Source of the DNA: an uncultured Saprospiraceae bacterium
Lineage (GTDB): Bacteria; Bacteroidota; Bacteroidia; Chitinophagales; Saprospiraceae
NCBI GenBank assembly: GCA_937930625.1
Contig: CALHBW010000370.1
Span: 1 to 7,708 of the forward strand
Length of the DNA stretch: 7,708 nucleotides
Reading direction: 5' to 3'
The notes below the pieces were generated by a model. The model did not search any database. It was given only the letters and a program-made list of their open reading frames with translations, and was not told the DNA's origin. Within the stretch, counting starts at the first letter, position 1. Each line of letters begins with the position of its first letter. The translations under genes were made by a program, and so were the position numbers. Positions 1-5,838 of this stretch are shown here, in pieces.

Positions 1-2
1 TC

Positions 3-338
3 ATTTTTATCAAGCAATACATCAATTTTGAAAAACCGGAAATAAACCGTAAATTTGAAAACAAATCAGATATTATTTTAGGTAAAGAAATTACTATGAC
101 TTTAGAAGAAGCTATTTTAGCACATACCAAACAAGAAGGTAAAGAAGAAGGCAGAGAGGAAGGTATTGAAATCGGTGCACAACAAACCGAGCAAAAATAT
201 GAGAAACAGCACAAGGAAATTATTCTTAACTTGAGAGAAAAGGGTATTTCTGATAATGAAATTACGATAATAATGGGAATTTCGCTTGAAGAAATTAATC
301 GTTTATCGGCAATTAATTCAGAAGAAGAGGAAGAATAG
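3..338 (+). CDS. C-terminal part of an Rpn-family nuclease / putative transposase (5' end outside window)
   Basis: The reading frame is open from the window edge, so this is the last 111 residues of a longer protein; the ATG at 96 is probably internal, because the frame upstream (IFIKQYINFEKPEINRKFE) is also protein-like. The visible part has a short alpha/beta segment, then a charged linker with KEEG/REEG repeats (HTKQEGKEEGREEGIEIG), a Gln/Lys/Glu-rich helix, and a final helical pair (LREKGISDNEITIIMGISLEEI) resembling a small helix-turn-helix. It ends in an EEEEE tail. The charged EEG linker followed by a 'KGxSxxEIxxIxGxSxEEI' tail is typical of Rpn-type recombination-promoting nucleases and PD-(D/E)XK family putative transposases, which are common in Bacteroidota. 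The catalytic domain would lie upstream and cannot be seen, so the family call rests on the tail alone. It converges on miaA, 40 bases away. Confidence 0.6.
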   Translation: MFIKQYINFEKPEINRKFENKSDIILGKEITMTLEEAILAHTKQEGKEEGREEGIEIGAQQTEQKYEKQHKEIILNLREKGISDNEITIIMGISLEEINRLSAINSEEEEE

Positions 339-345
339 CCAAAAT

Positions 346-409
346 ATTTTTGATTTTTGATTGAATTTTGCGAAGCAATCAAAAATCAAAAATCCCAAAA
401 TCAAAAATC
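346..409. repeat. AT-rich inverted repeat built from CAAAAAT heptamers, overlapping the miaA stop
   Basis: Positions 346-363 and 376-393 are perfect reverse complements (18 bp) around a 12-base loop. The right arm continues to 409 as further CAAAAAT-like units, giving about four copies at a spacing near seven bases. It sits between the convergent ends of the Rpn-like gene and miaA. It may act as a bidirectional transcription end point, but neither strand has a proper T-run after the stem and the stem is almost all A/T, so calling it an intrinsic terminator is a guess. Confidence 0.6.
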
Positions 410-1272
410 TCATCAACCCACTTCATCCCCTCCACCTTCCGAAACCAAGTCATTTGCCGCTTCGCATAACGACGCGAATTGCGTTTTATCAATCGAATTG
501 CTTCTGCTCGGTCAATTTTCCCCTCAAAAAAATCAAACCACTCTTGATAGCCCACTGTTTGCAATGAAGTCAGATGTCGAAGTGGGTACAAATCCCGCGC
601 TTCCTGTTCCAGTCCTGCTTCAAGCATCAAATCCACGCGCTTATTGATGCGCTCGTATAGGGTTTCACGTTTCCAATCTACACCTATATATATAGGTACA
701 AACGGACGCGGTGTTTTTTCTTTATTATGAAAATTGGAAAACGGTTGCCCCGTAGCCCTGCACACCTCCAATGCCCGAAGCAATCGCTTTGGATTTTGTG
801 TGTCAACTTGTGCGTAATATTCGGGGTCAAGTTTTTTTAATTCATTTTGAAGGGGAATAATGCCTTCATTTTCAAATAATTGACTCAATTCCTCGCGTAT
901 GTGTGCGGGTACATCGGGGAAATCATCTAAGCCCTCACATACCGCCCGAATAAAAAAGCCCGACCCGCCGACCATCACTACGACATTGTTTTTTTGATAT
1001 AATTTTTCCAACAAAATAAGTGCCTCGCGCTCGTAATCGCCCACGCTGTACGCATCATGTACGCTAAGATTGCCGATAAAGTGATGCCTTGCCTGTGCGA
1101 GTTCTTCCGGTGTGGGTTTGGCTGTGCCGATATTCATCTCGCGATAAAATTGGCGGCTATCTGCCGAGAGAATTTCGGTATTGAAATGCCGGGCAAGGCG
1201 GATGCCCAAGCTGGTTTTGCCGCTTGCGGTTGGTCCGCCAATTACGATTAAATATTTTTTGTTATTTTTCAA
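379..1272 (-). CDS. miaA: tRNA dimethylallyltransferase MiaA
   Basis: This cytoplasmic enzyme transfers the dimethylallyl group of DMAPP to N6 of adenosine 37 in tRNAs reading UNN codons, the first step towards ms2i6A. With the TTG start at 1272 the protein has 297 residues, a normal length for the family. The P-loop GGPTASGKT is at 12-20, SADSRQFY at 36-43 (Asp38 matches the conserved catalytic Asp), GTAKP at 49-53, GGSGFFIRA at 102-110, NPKRLLRALEV at 160-170, QTVGYQE at 238-244 and RRYAKRQMTWFR at 267-278. The frame stays open up to a GTG at 1329, but the extra 19 residues do not look like MiaA and that GTG lies just beyond the rplS -7 element on the other strand. TTG AAA AAT AAC gives MKNNKKYLIVIGGPT, a typical beginning. 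The C-terminus ends in an odd IFDFGIFDF tail encoded by the CAAAAAT repeat, and the stop codon is inside that inverted repeat. The family call is very secure; the start is less so. Confidence 0.96.
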   Translation of the reverse strand: MKNNKKYLIVIGGPTASGKTSLGIRLARHFNTEILSADSRQFYREMNIGTAKPTPEELAQARHHFIGNLSVHDAYSVGDYEREALILLEKLYQKNNVVVMVGGSGFFIRAVCEGLDDFPDVPAHIREELSQLFENEGIIPLQNELKKLDPEYYAQVDTQNPKRLLRALEVCRATGQPFSNFHNKEKTPRPFVPIYIGVDWKRETLYERINKRVDLMLEAGLEQEARDLYPLRHLTSLQTVGYQEWFDFFEGKIDRAEAIRLIKRNSRRYAKRQMTWFRKVEGMKWVDEIFDFGIFDF

Positions 1273-1314
1273 AATAATTTTCAGTTGAAAAGTACAAAGT
1301 AAAGAAAAAATACT

Positions 1315-1322
1315 TATCTTTG
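1315..1322 (+). promoter_or_regulatory. -7 element of the rplS promoter (TATCTTTG)
   Basis: TATCTTTG is an exact match to the Bacteroidota TAnnTTTG -7 element, followed by the commonly seen C and A. The transcription start should fall near 1329, leaving a leader of about 40 bases before the rplS ATG. A good -33 element at the usual spacing is missing; the only TTG upstream (1285-1287) is 27 bases away. The element lies in the 5' region of the divergent miaA gene. Confidence 0.65.
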
Positions 1323-1368
1323 CATCCACATTTAAAAAAGCACAAAGAATTTTACAAAGATTATAGTC

Positions 1369-1731
1369 ATGAGCGATTTAATGAAGTACGTTATAGAGCA
1401 GGAAGTAAAGGAAAGCAATTTTCCTAAATTCCGTGCGGGAGATAACGTTACTGTCGGTTATAAAATTATTGAGGGAGCGAAAGAACGTATCCAGAATTTT
1501 AAAGGAGATGTGATTCAGATTAAGGGTGAAGGATTGGGTAAGACATTCACAGTTCGCAAAATGTCGAACGGAGTGGGTGTAGAGCGTATCTTTCCTTTTT
1601 CAGCTTCTACAATTACCGAAATTAAGGTAAACAAACACGGAAAAGTACGCCGTGCCAAATTGTACTACTTACGTGACCTGATTGGTAAGAAGGCACGTAT
1701 TAAAGAGAGAAAATTCGTTAAACAGAATTAA
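1369..1731 (+). CDS. rplS: 50S ribosomal protein L19
   Basis: Ribosomal protein L19 sits at the 30S-50S interface of the large subunit. The 120-residue product is the usual length. Its start is FRAGDNVTVGYKIIEGAKER (21-40), followed by IQNFKGDVI, the conserved core FTVRKMSNGVGVERIFPF (60-77) and the C-terminal signature GKVRRAKLYYLRD (91-103). The basic tail KKARIKERKFVKQN is typical. The ATG at 1369 is preferred over the in-frame ATG at 1381 because it sits about 40 bases after the predicted transcription start. No Shine-Dalgarno sequence is visible, as usual in this phylum. It is transcribed alone here, divergently from miaA, and is closed off by a strong terminator. In many bacteria rplS follows rpsP-rimM-trmD; that linkage is not seen here. 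Confidence 0.98.
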   Translation: MSDLMKYVIEQEVKESNFPKFRAGDNVTVGYKIIEGAKERIQNFKGDVIQIKGEGLGKTFTVRKMSNGVGVERIFPFSASTITEIKVNKHGKVRRAKLYYLRDLIGKKARIKERKFVKQN

Positions 1732-1736
1732 TATTT

Positions 1737-1757
1737 ACACGTTCATTATAGACGTGT
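1737..1757 (+). other. Small hairpin directly after the rplS stop
   Basis: ACACGT (1737-1742) pairs with ACGTGT (1752-1757) around a 9-base loop, starting six bases after the stop codon. It has no T-run and is followed 11 bases later by the real terminator. It may protect the 3' end of the mRNA or be incidental. Confidence 0.35.
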
Positions 1758-1768
1758 TCTTTCCGAAG

Positions 1769-1795
1769 ACCCTTCCGTAAGGAGGGGTTTTTTTT
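1769..1795 (+). terminator. Intrinsic terminator of rplS
   Basis: ACCCTTCC (1769-1776) and GGAGGGGT (1781-1788) form an 8-bp stem with one G-T pair and a GTAA tetraloop, followed by an uninterrupted run of eight T (1788-1795). This is a textbook rho-independent terminator 37 bases after the rplS stop. Confidence 0.85.
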
Positions 1796-1890
1796 ATGCG
1801 TAACACAGACATTCCTGTCTGTCGGTATCGTAACACAGACATTCTTGTCTGTCGGCATAGGTGAAAATGCCTGTATTACGCATAAAAAAA
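1789..1890. repeat. REP-like palindrome cluster: two direct copies, one degenerate inverted copy, 20-bp flanking inverted repeat
   Basis: A 30-base unit occurs twice in tandem (1799-1828 and 1829-1858) with two differences. Each copy has GTAA followed by a hairpin: ACAGACA/TGTCTGT around a 4-base loop (1805-1811/1816-1822 and 1835-1841/1846-1852). On the minus strand, 1866-1879 reads GTAATACAGGCATT, a partial copy in the opposite orientation whose second half is degraded. Positions 1789-1808 and 1871-1890 are reverse complements over 20 bases with one mismatch, so the whole cluster can also fold as one long stem that includes the T-run and A-run of the two terminators. A GTAG-like tetranucleotide at the foot of an imperfect palindrome is the known layout of REP elements mobilised by RAYT (Y1-type) transposases. 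No such transposase is in the window. Confidence 0.7.
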
Positions 1891-1926
1891 CCCGTTCCAA
1901 ATCTAATGGAACGGGTTTTATTTTTT
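1884..1926. terminator. Bidirectional intrinsic terminator between rplS and the LEA-like gene
   Basis: Positions 1887-1899 and 1907-1919 form a perfect 13-bp stem (core CCCGTTCCA/TGGAACGGG) with a 7-base loop. On the minus strand the stem runs into a T7 tract (the A-run 1884-1890), which suits the end of the LEA-like gene about 130 bases after its stop. On the plus strand it is followed by TTTTATTTTTT, a backup for rplS. Confidence 0.8.
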
Positions 1927-1980
1927 GTAAGTAACTATGGAATAGTGAAAAAATAACTTTACATTTTACAAATTACAATC

Positions 1981-1995
1981 AACTGATTATCAGTT
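1981..1995. other. 15-base perfect dyad in an AT-rich spacer
   Basis: AACTGATTATCAGTT is a perfect odd-length palindrome lying between the bidirectional terminator and the end of the LEA-like gene. On the plus strand a T6 run follows three bases later (ACTTTTTT), so it could be a third weak terminator; an operator is unlikely so far from any start. The rest of 1927-2051 is A/T-rich with nothing else I can name. Confidence 0.3.
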
Positions 1996-2051
1996 ACTTT
2001 TTTAATTTTAATTTGCATTTTAATTTTAATTCGTTCCTATTCTTTAGCAAG

Positions 2052-2945
2052 TTACGCAACCGGGTCATCACCTTTCAAAAGGTCGCCCATTGCATCTTCC
2101 GCATCTTTTAAGTTATCTGCAACAGCATCTTTTGCATCGCTTAATTTATCCAATACGCCGTCTTTCGCGCCGGATAATGTATCTTTTGCCTCATTCACAA
2201 GGTCAGAAAAAGAGCCTTTTGCATCTCCTGCTTTATCGGCAATGGCATCACCTGCGCCTGAGAGTTTATCACCTGCGCCACTGGCTAGGTTGGCTGCACC
2301 GTCTTTGACATTACCTGCTTTGTCGGCAATAGCGTCACCCGCATCGCCGAGCTTATCACCTGCTTTGTCAGCTAAGTTTGCTGCGCCGTCTTTGATGTCA
2401 CTTGCTTTGTCAGCTACGGCATCTTTTGCATCGCCGAGCTTATCACCTGCTTTGTCAGCCAAGTTGCTTGCACCATCTTTGATGTCCCCGGCTTTATCAA
2501 CTACGGCGTCTTTTGCATCAGCAAGTTTATCACCTGCCTTGTCAGCTAAGTCGGCTGCGCCATCTTTGATGTCTCCGGCTTTAGCAACAGCAGCATCTTT
2601 AAGGTCACCTGCTTTATCCATTGCTTTATCAGCCATTTCGGAAGCACTTTCGCGCAAATCTGCCGTTTTTTCCATCGCTACATCTTTCAACTCTGAGGCT
2701 TTATCGGCTGCTTTTTCAGCCAAATCACCTGCTTTATCCATTGCTTTTTCCGCCATTTCAGACGCATTTTCGCGCAAATCTGCTGTTTTTTCAAGAGCGA
2801 CATCTTTCATATCATCAATTTTATCGGCGGCTTTTTCGGCAAAATCAGTAGCGACATCTTTGACATCGCCCAATACTTCTTTAGCCTTGTTTGCATTTTC
2901 AGGACTGAAAATGCCTTTGATTGAATTGATTAGTTTGTTTAACAT
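2052..2945 (-). CDS. LEA-like / apolipoprotein-like amphipathic helical repeat protein
   Basis: The 297-residue protein is very rich in Ala, Asp, Lys and Gly, with no Cys, Pro only near the two ends and no signal peptide, so it is probably cytoplasmic. After an N-terminal helix (MLNKLINSIKGIF) come two near-identical 40-residue units (37-76 and 77-116, each with KTADLRE-ASEMA-KAMDKAGDL). Then come five 29-residue units (124-152, 153-181, 182-210, 211-239, 240-268; consensus around DIKDGAANLADKAGDKLGDA) and a partial sixth. Because 40 = 29 + 11, the layout fits the 11-residue, three-turn periodicity of group 3 LEA proteins, synucleins and apolipoproteins, which fold into amphipathic helices on drying or on membranes. 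A role in desiccation, osmotic or membrane protection is inferred from this resemblance. It is monocistronic as far as can be seen. YtxH-like or apolipoprotein-domain labels are possible alternatives. Confidence 0.75.
   Translation of the reverse strand: MLNKLINSIKGIFSPENANKAKEVLGDVKDVATDFAEKAADKIDDMKDVALEKTADLRENASEMAEKAMDKAGDLAEKAADKASELKDVAMEKTADLRESASEMADKAMDKAGDLKDAAVAKAGDIKDGAADLADKAGDKLADAKDAVVDKAGDIKDGASNLADKAGDKLGDAKDAVADKASDIKDGAANLADKAGDKLGDAGDAIADKAGNVKDGAANLASGAGDKLSGAGDAIADKAGDAKGSFSDLVNEAKDTLSGAKDGVLDKLSDAKDAVADNLKDAEDAMGDLLKGDDPVA
2142..2576 (-). repeat. Five tandem 87-bp coding repeats in the LEA-like gene
   Basis: The five 29-residue units correspond to five 87-bp DNA units. 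The best-kept pair share an identical stretch of at least 32 bases beginning at 2341 and at 2428, exactly 87 apart. Units at the 5' end of the array and in its middle are closest; the most C-terminal one (240-268) is the most diverged. Upstream, 2598-2837 holds the two 120-bp units coding for the 40-residue repeats. This DNA-level similarity suggests recent expansion by unequal exchange or slippage. Confidence 0.8.
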
Positions 2946-3020
2946 GATTGAATGATTTTAATGTGAATCGAGAACCCTATAAACCCTGTGATTTGAAGAA
3001 CTCTAAGTGTTTGAATGTGA

Positions 3021-3028
3021 CAAAAATA
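3021..3028 (-). promoter_or_regulatory. Possible -7 element for the LEA-like gene (TATTTTTG)
   Basis: On the minus strand the sequence reads TATTTTTG, matching TAnnTTTG, about 75 bases upstream of the ATG at 2945. No -33 element at proper spacing is visible and the region is AT-rich, so a chance match is quite possible. Confidence 0.35.
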
Positions 3029-3090
3029 ATAAAATTGATGGATTTTTTGGAGCATATCAACAAAAAATAAAGCATATTCCAACTACACTA

Positions 3091-3178
3091 AAGTCTCACG
3101 TCTCTCTCATCTCACGTCTCACGTCTCACGTCTCTCTCGTCTCACGTCTCTCTCGTCTCACGTCTCATCTCTCACATC
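3091..3178. repeat. CTCACGT / CTCTCTCGT short tandem repeat array
   Basis: The spacer after the secreted-protein gene contains an array of 7-base units (CTCACGT) interspersed with 9-base units (CTCTCTCGT and variants). Part of it is a regular 16-base period, for example TCTCTCGTCTC at 3133 and again at 3149. The plus strand is almost purely C and T with a G or A every few bases. No direct repeat with unique spacers is present, so it is not a CRISPR array. The rest of this 239-base spacer (2946-3184) holds the possible LEA-gene promoter and AT-rich DNA. Confidence 0.75.
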
Positions 3179-3184
3179 TAATAA

Positions 3185-5443
3185 TTATTTTTTAATAAAT
3201 TTCTGAACAACAGATTGATTACCTGTCTGTATTTTACAGAAATAAATCCCGCTTGACCAATTCGATACATCTAACTGTGTATTCTCCTGAATAATATCTT
3301 GATAAACATCCCGCCCCAATACATCGAACATGATGAGATTGGCAGCTTTGTTTTCCGGGTGAATATAGCTGATATTCAATTGGTTACTCGTAGGATTTGG
3401 ATAGATATTAAAAGCAAAATCAGGTGTGTCGGGTATCACATTCGATACCGTAATCTCACCATTAGAATAGAGTGCCAAACCACCACGCTGATTACCTACG
3501 AAGAAGTCACATTCCCCGTCACCATTAATATCATCTATCGCAACGCGTGTACGACGTCCTTGTACGATATGTCCGTACAGACTATCCACCTGTTGAAATG
3601 GCGCACCTACGGCGAGGCTGTCTTCAATATGGACATATCTACGGATGTTGCCGGATTCGCTACCTGTGAATAGAACATACTCACCATCAATTTCCTTTAC
3701 TGCTACATCGCAGTAACCTTCAGGATAACCAAATTCACGGCAGTCGATTCCGCCAAAGAAATTGTCTGCTTCTGTGAAAAGTGCTGTGGTTGTAGTACCT
3801 ACATTCCGCCAATAATTCAAATTACCATTTTTCTCGCCTATAATGAGGTCAAGCAAGCCGTCGCGGTCAATATCCACAAGAAAAGGTGTGGCATGTTGCC
3901 CTATATCAATTTGTCCGCCATCGTCACCATCAAGGGTGTCGAAGTTTTGGAAATTGGCGATACCATCACCATTATCTGTATTTTCATAATAAAATAATTT
4001 ACCAAATTCTTCACCGAAAACCATATCATCATCACCATCGCCATCCAAATCGCCAAATGTAACATCAATGCCATGAAGATTATGACCTTCCGGCAGATTC
4101 GTATAGTTGGTATTGGTCAATTGATATTCCGGCAATTCATTTGTACCAATATTTTCATACAAAAAAATAGAACCATCATAATTGCCGCCTAATTGATAAT
4201 ACCCGTATGTACCGACCACCAAATCCATTAAACCATCGCTATTATGGTCGAAAAGGGTAGGGGATGACCCCGAACCCAAGTCTATCATTCTACCCGCTAT
4301 AAAGTCATTTTTCAGAAAATTAAAATCCGGCATATTATTTTGCCCTAAATTTTCATACAACCATACATTATCAAAATTCTCGGAAGAATTGAGTCGATTG
4401 GGCGAGGAGATAAGGTCTTTTACGCCATCATTATTGGCATCCAAATAAAAATTAGCCGGAAAAATAGTGATGTCAATAGGTTCATTATACGATGGAAACA
4501 TGGCATCTTGCGAGGTCATCCAGGCAGTGTCGGCAGTACCGCCGTTGAAGCCCACCACAACTTGTGTAAAAGAAATATCGCCCAAAGCAATTTCTTTATC
4601 ACCGTCGGCATCCAAATCGAATGTAAGCAACGTAGAACCTACATGTACCCCTCCATCAGGCGCAGTTGGCTGACCAATATATGTGTCTCTACCCACACAA
4701 CTGTCAGGGTCGGGACTAAGTGTAATGGCATTGGTGACGCCGCTTTCGTAGAATCTGCCCCAACAGTCATCCACCAACTCAAAAATCAGAGAATCACAAC
4801 CAAATCCCATATCTTGCGATTGATTTTCGTAATAACTGACCCAACCGCCATTCACACCAAAAGTAAGAATATCAAGGTCGCCGTCGCCATCAATGTCGTC
4901 TATAGCAGGAAAATCTTCTGATGACACATAAATATTGACCAAAAAATTATTCAAGGTCGGAAATTCAAGAAAATCTTCAAAGAGATTGAACTTGATAGAG
5001 TCATTATGATATTCGCCTTTATAAACTGTAATGCCCGAAGGAATTTTACTGTAAGCAAACAAATCCATGATACCGTCACAATCAAAATCACGCATCATCG
5101 CCCATGAGCGCACAGGCGGAAAATCGCGAATATACTGCGCTCCAAAATGATAATCCGCTTCATTAGCTGCTCCTTTATTGATGAGTGCCATCGGTACATT
5201 TCCATCTCTGTCGAAAATAAAAATATCATTGATGCCATCGTTGTTCCAATCAACTTCAGAGAATTGCGGATTATTGAGACCGCCCATAAGTGCCAACCAA
5301 AGTTGGTCGCCATTTTCAGTATAAACGGGAATATTTTGTTGTTCAAGGAATTGTCCCATTGTTAAATTTGCTATCAGTAGAAATGAGACAATAGATAAGA
5401 GACGAGAGATGATAAACGGTTTTTGACAGTACAGTTTTTTCAT
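3185..5443 (-). CDS. Secreted FG-GAP/VCBS repeat protein with type IX secretion C-terminal sorting domain
   Basis: The start is set at the ATG at 5443, giving 752 residues, because MKKLYCQKPFIISRLLSIVS begins a proper signal peptide (basic start, hydrophobic core, likely cleavage after LTMG); the ATG at 5497 would add 18 residues in front of it. The mature part has nine Asp-rich calcium-loop motifs of the DxDxDGxxD type, in 752-residue numbering near 64, 118, 182, 275, 334, 398, 464, 523 and 637 (for example DDIDGDGDLD and GDLDGDGDDD). Many units are followed by a YYEN/LYENxG strand, which is typical of FG-GAP beta-propeller repeats. The last ~75 residues hold the sorting domain: FNIYPNPTSNQLNISY, FDVLGRDVY, LDVSNWSSGIYFCKI and a basic VVQKFIKK end. 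The protein should cross the outer membrane through T9SS and be surface-attached or released. Ligand or enzymatic role is unknown; no catalytic domain is visible. No clear promoter was found upstream. Confidence 0.92.
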   Translation of the reverse strand: MKKLYCQKPFIISRLLSIVSFLLIANLTMGQFLEQQNIPVYTENGDQLWLALMGGLNNPQFSEVDWNNDGINDIFIFDRDGNVPMALINKGAANEADYHFGAQYIRDFPPVRSWAMMRDFDCDGIMDLFAYSKIPSGITVYKGEYHNDSIKFNLFEDFLEFPTLNNFLVNIYVSSEDFPAIDDIDGDGDLDILTFGVNGGWVSYYENQSQDMGFGCDSLIFELVDDCWGRFYESGVTNAITLSPDPDSCVGRDTYIGQPTAPDGGVHVGSTLLTFDLDADGDKEIALGDISFTQVVVGFNGGTADTAWMTSQDAMFPSYNEPIDITIFPANFYLDANNDGVKDLISSPNRLNSSENFDNVWLYENLGQNNMPDFNFLKNDFIAGRMIDLGSGSSPTLFDHNSDGLMDLVVGTYGYYQLGGNYDGSIFLYENIGTNELPEYQLTNTNYTNLPEGHNLHGIDVTFGDLDGDGDDDMVFGEEFGKLFYYENTDNGDGIANFQNFDTLDGDDGGQIDIGQHATPFLVDIDRDGLLDLIIGEKNGNLNYWRNVGTTTTALFTEADNFFGGIDCREFGYPEGYCDVAVKEIDGEYVLFTGSESGNIRRYVHIEDSLAVGAPFQQVDSLYGHIVQGRRTRVAIDDINGDGECDFFVGNQRGGLALYSNGEITVSNVIPDTPDFAFNIYPNPTSNQLNISYIHPENKAANLIMFDVLGRDVYQDIIQENTQLDVSNWSSGIYFCKIQTGNQSVVQKFIKK

Positions 5444-5838
5444 TAATATTGTTTTTGTGTAAATGATAAAATAGTTCAAGTTGTATGGTAATTTCATTGT
5501 CGTCAGACAAATTTGGCTGTAAATACAGCATATTTTTGTTGGTCAAATCGCCAATTTCCGTAAAGTCCTTCGTCTGCCGACTATCCCACACGCGCAACTT
5601 GAATAAAATAGTGTGATTTAGAATTTTATTTTTTTTTATAAAGTGTTGATTATTAATAATTTAATTGAAATTGAAACTTAATCTTATACTTCAACTTAAT
5701 CTTAAAAACAGACACGACTTCAAAGGGTTGCACTCCCATTCAAATAAGCATTTTTCTGTCACAAATTAGGTTTAAATTGTATTTTTTGCAAAAATGCCAC
5801 TTTTTTTGATACATTTACAAGTAATGCAATAATGCTGA
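5444..5838. other. Divergent AT-rich spacer between the secreted-protein gene and nhaC leader
   Basis: I find no convincing gene here. The stretch holds an all-A/T stem (5602-5609 with 5623-5630) followed by nine T on the plus strand, resembling a weak terminator with no visible gene before it. It also holds a 12-base direct repeat AACTTAATCTTA at 5675-5686 and 5693-5704 (18-base period), and a short G/C-richer island (about 5709-5740, GACACGACTTCAAAGGG and onward) that stands out from its surroundings. The possible nhaC promoter is at its right end. Confidence 0.5.
5785..5817 (+). promoter_or_regulatory. Possible nhaC promoter (TTTG-N21-TACATTTA)
   Basis: TTTG at 5785-5788 and TACATTTA at 5810-5817 are separated by 21 bases, an acceptable spacing for a Bacteroidota -33/-7 pair. 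The -7 box differs from TAnnTTTG in its last base. It would start transcription near 5824, giving a leader of about 170 bases that contains the inverted repeats at 5839-5990. Confidence 0.35.

Noticed and set aside
96..338. An 80-residue stand-alone gene beginning at the ATG at 96
   Set aside because: The frame is open and protein-like from the window edge, so this ATG is most likely internal to a longer Rpn-like gene.
1789..1890. A MITE or small insertion element with 20-bp terminal inverted repeats
   Set aside because: The termini run into terminator T- and A-runs, so no target-site duplication can be seen, and the inside is explained by REP units.
1718..1900. Minus-strand 60-residue frame with a repeated TD(K/R)NVCVT motif
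   Set aside because: It is only the translation of the two REP units and the terminators; it has no family resemblance or promoter.
2242..2955. Plus-strand 237-residue Ser/Ala/Pro-rich frame antisense to the LEA-like gene
   Set aside because: The opposite strand of a gene with repeated Ala/Asp/Lys codons is naturally free of stops; the product is low-complexity (SPALSAK repeats) and has no independent support.
3091..3178. CRISPR array
   Set aside because: Units are 7-9 bases and contiguous, with no spacers and no cas genes nearby.
3007..3195. Plus-strand frame ending in a TSHVSLVSRLTSH-type repeat
   Set aside because: It simply reads through the CTCACGT array; no start signal or homology is recognisable.
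5531..5538. Plus-strand TATTTTTG as an nhaC promoter
   Set aside because: It lies over 450 bases upstream of the nhaC start with no -33 element and is expected by chance in AT-rich DNA.
5343..5597. Minus-strand 84-residue frame upstream of and overlapping the secreted-protein gene
   Set aside because: It starts at a TTG, overlaps the signal-peptide region in another frame and shows no recognisable domain; the middle part looks mildly protein-like but not enough to call.
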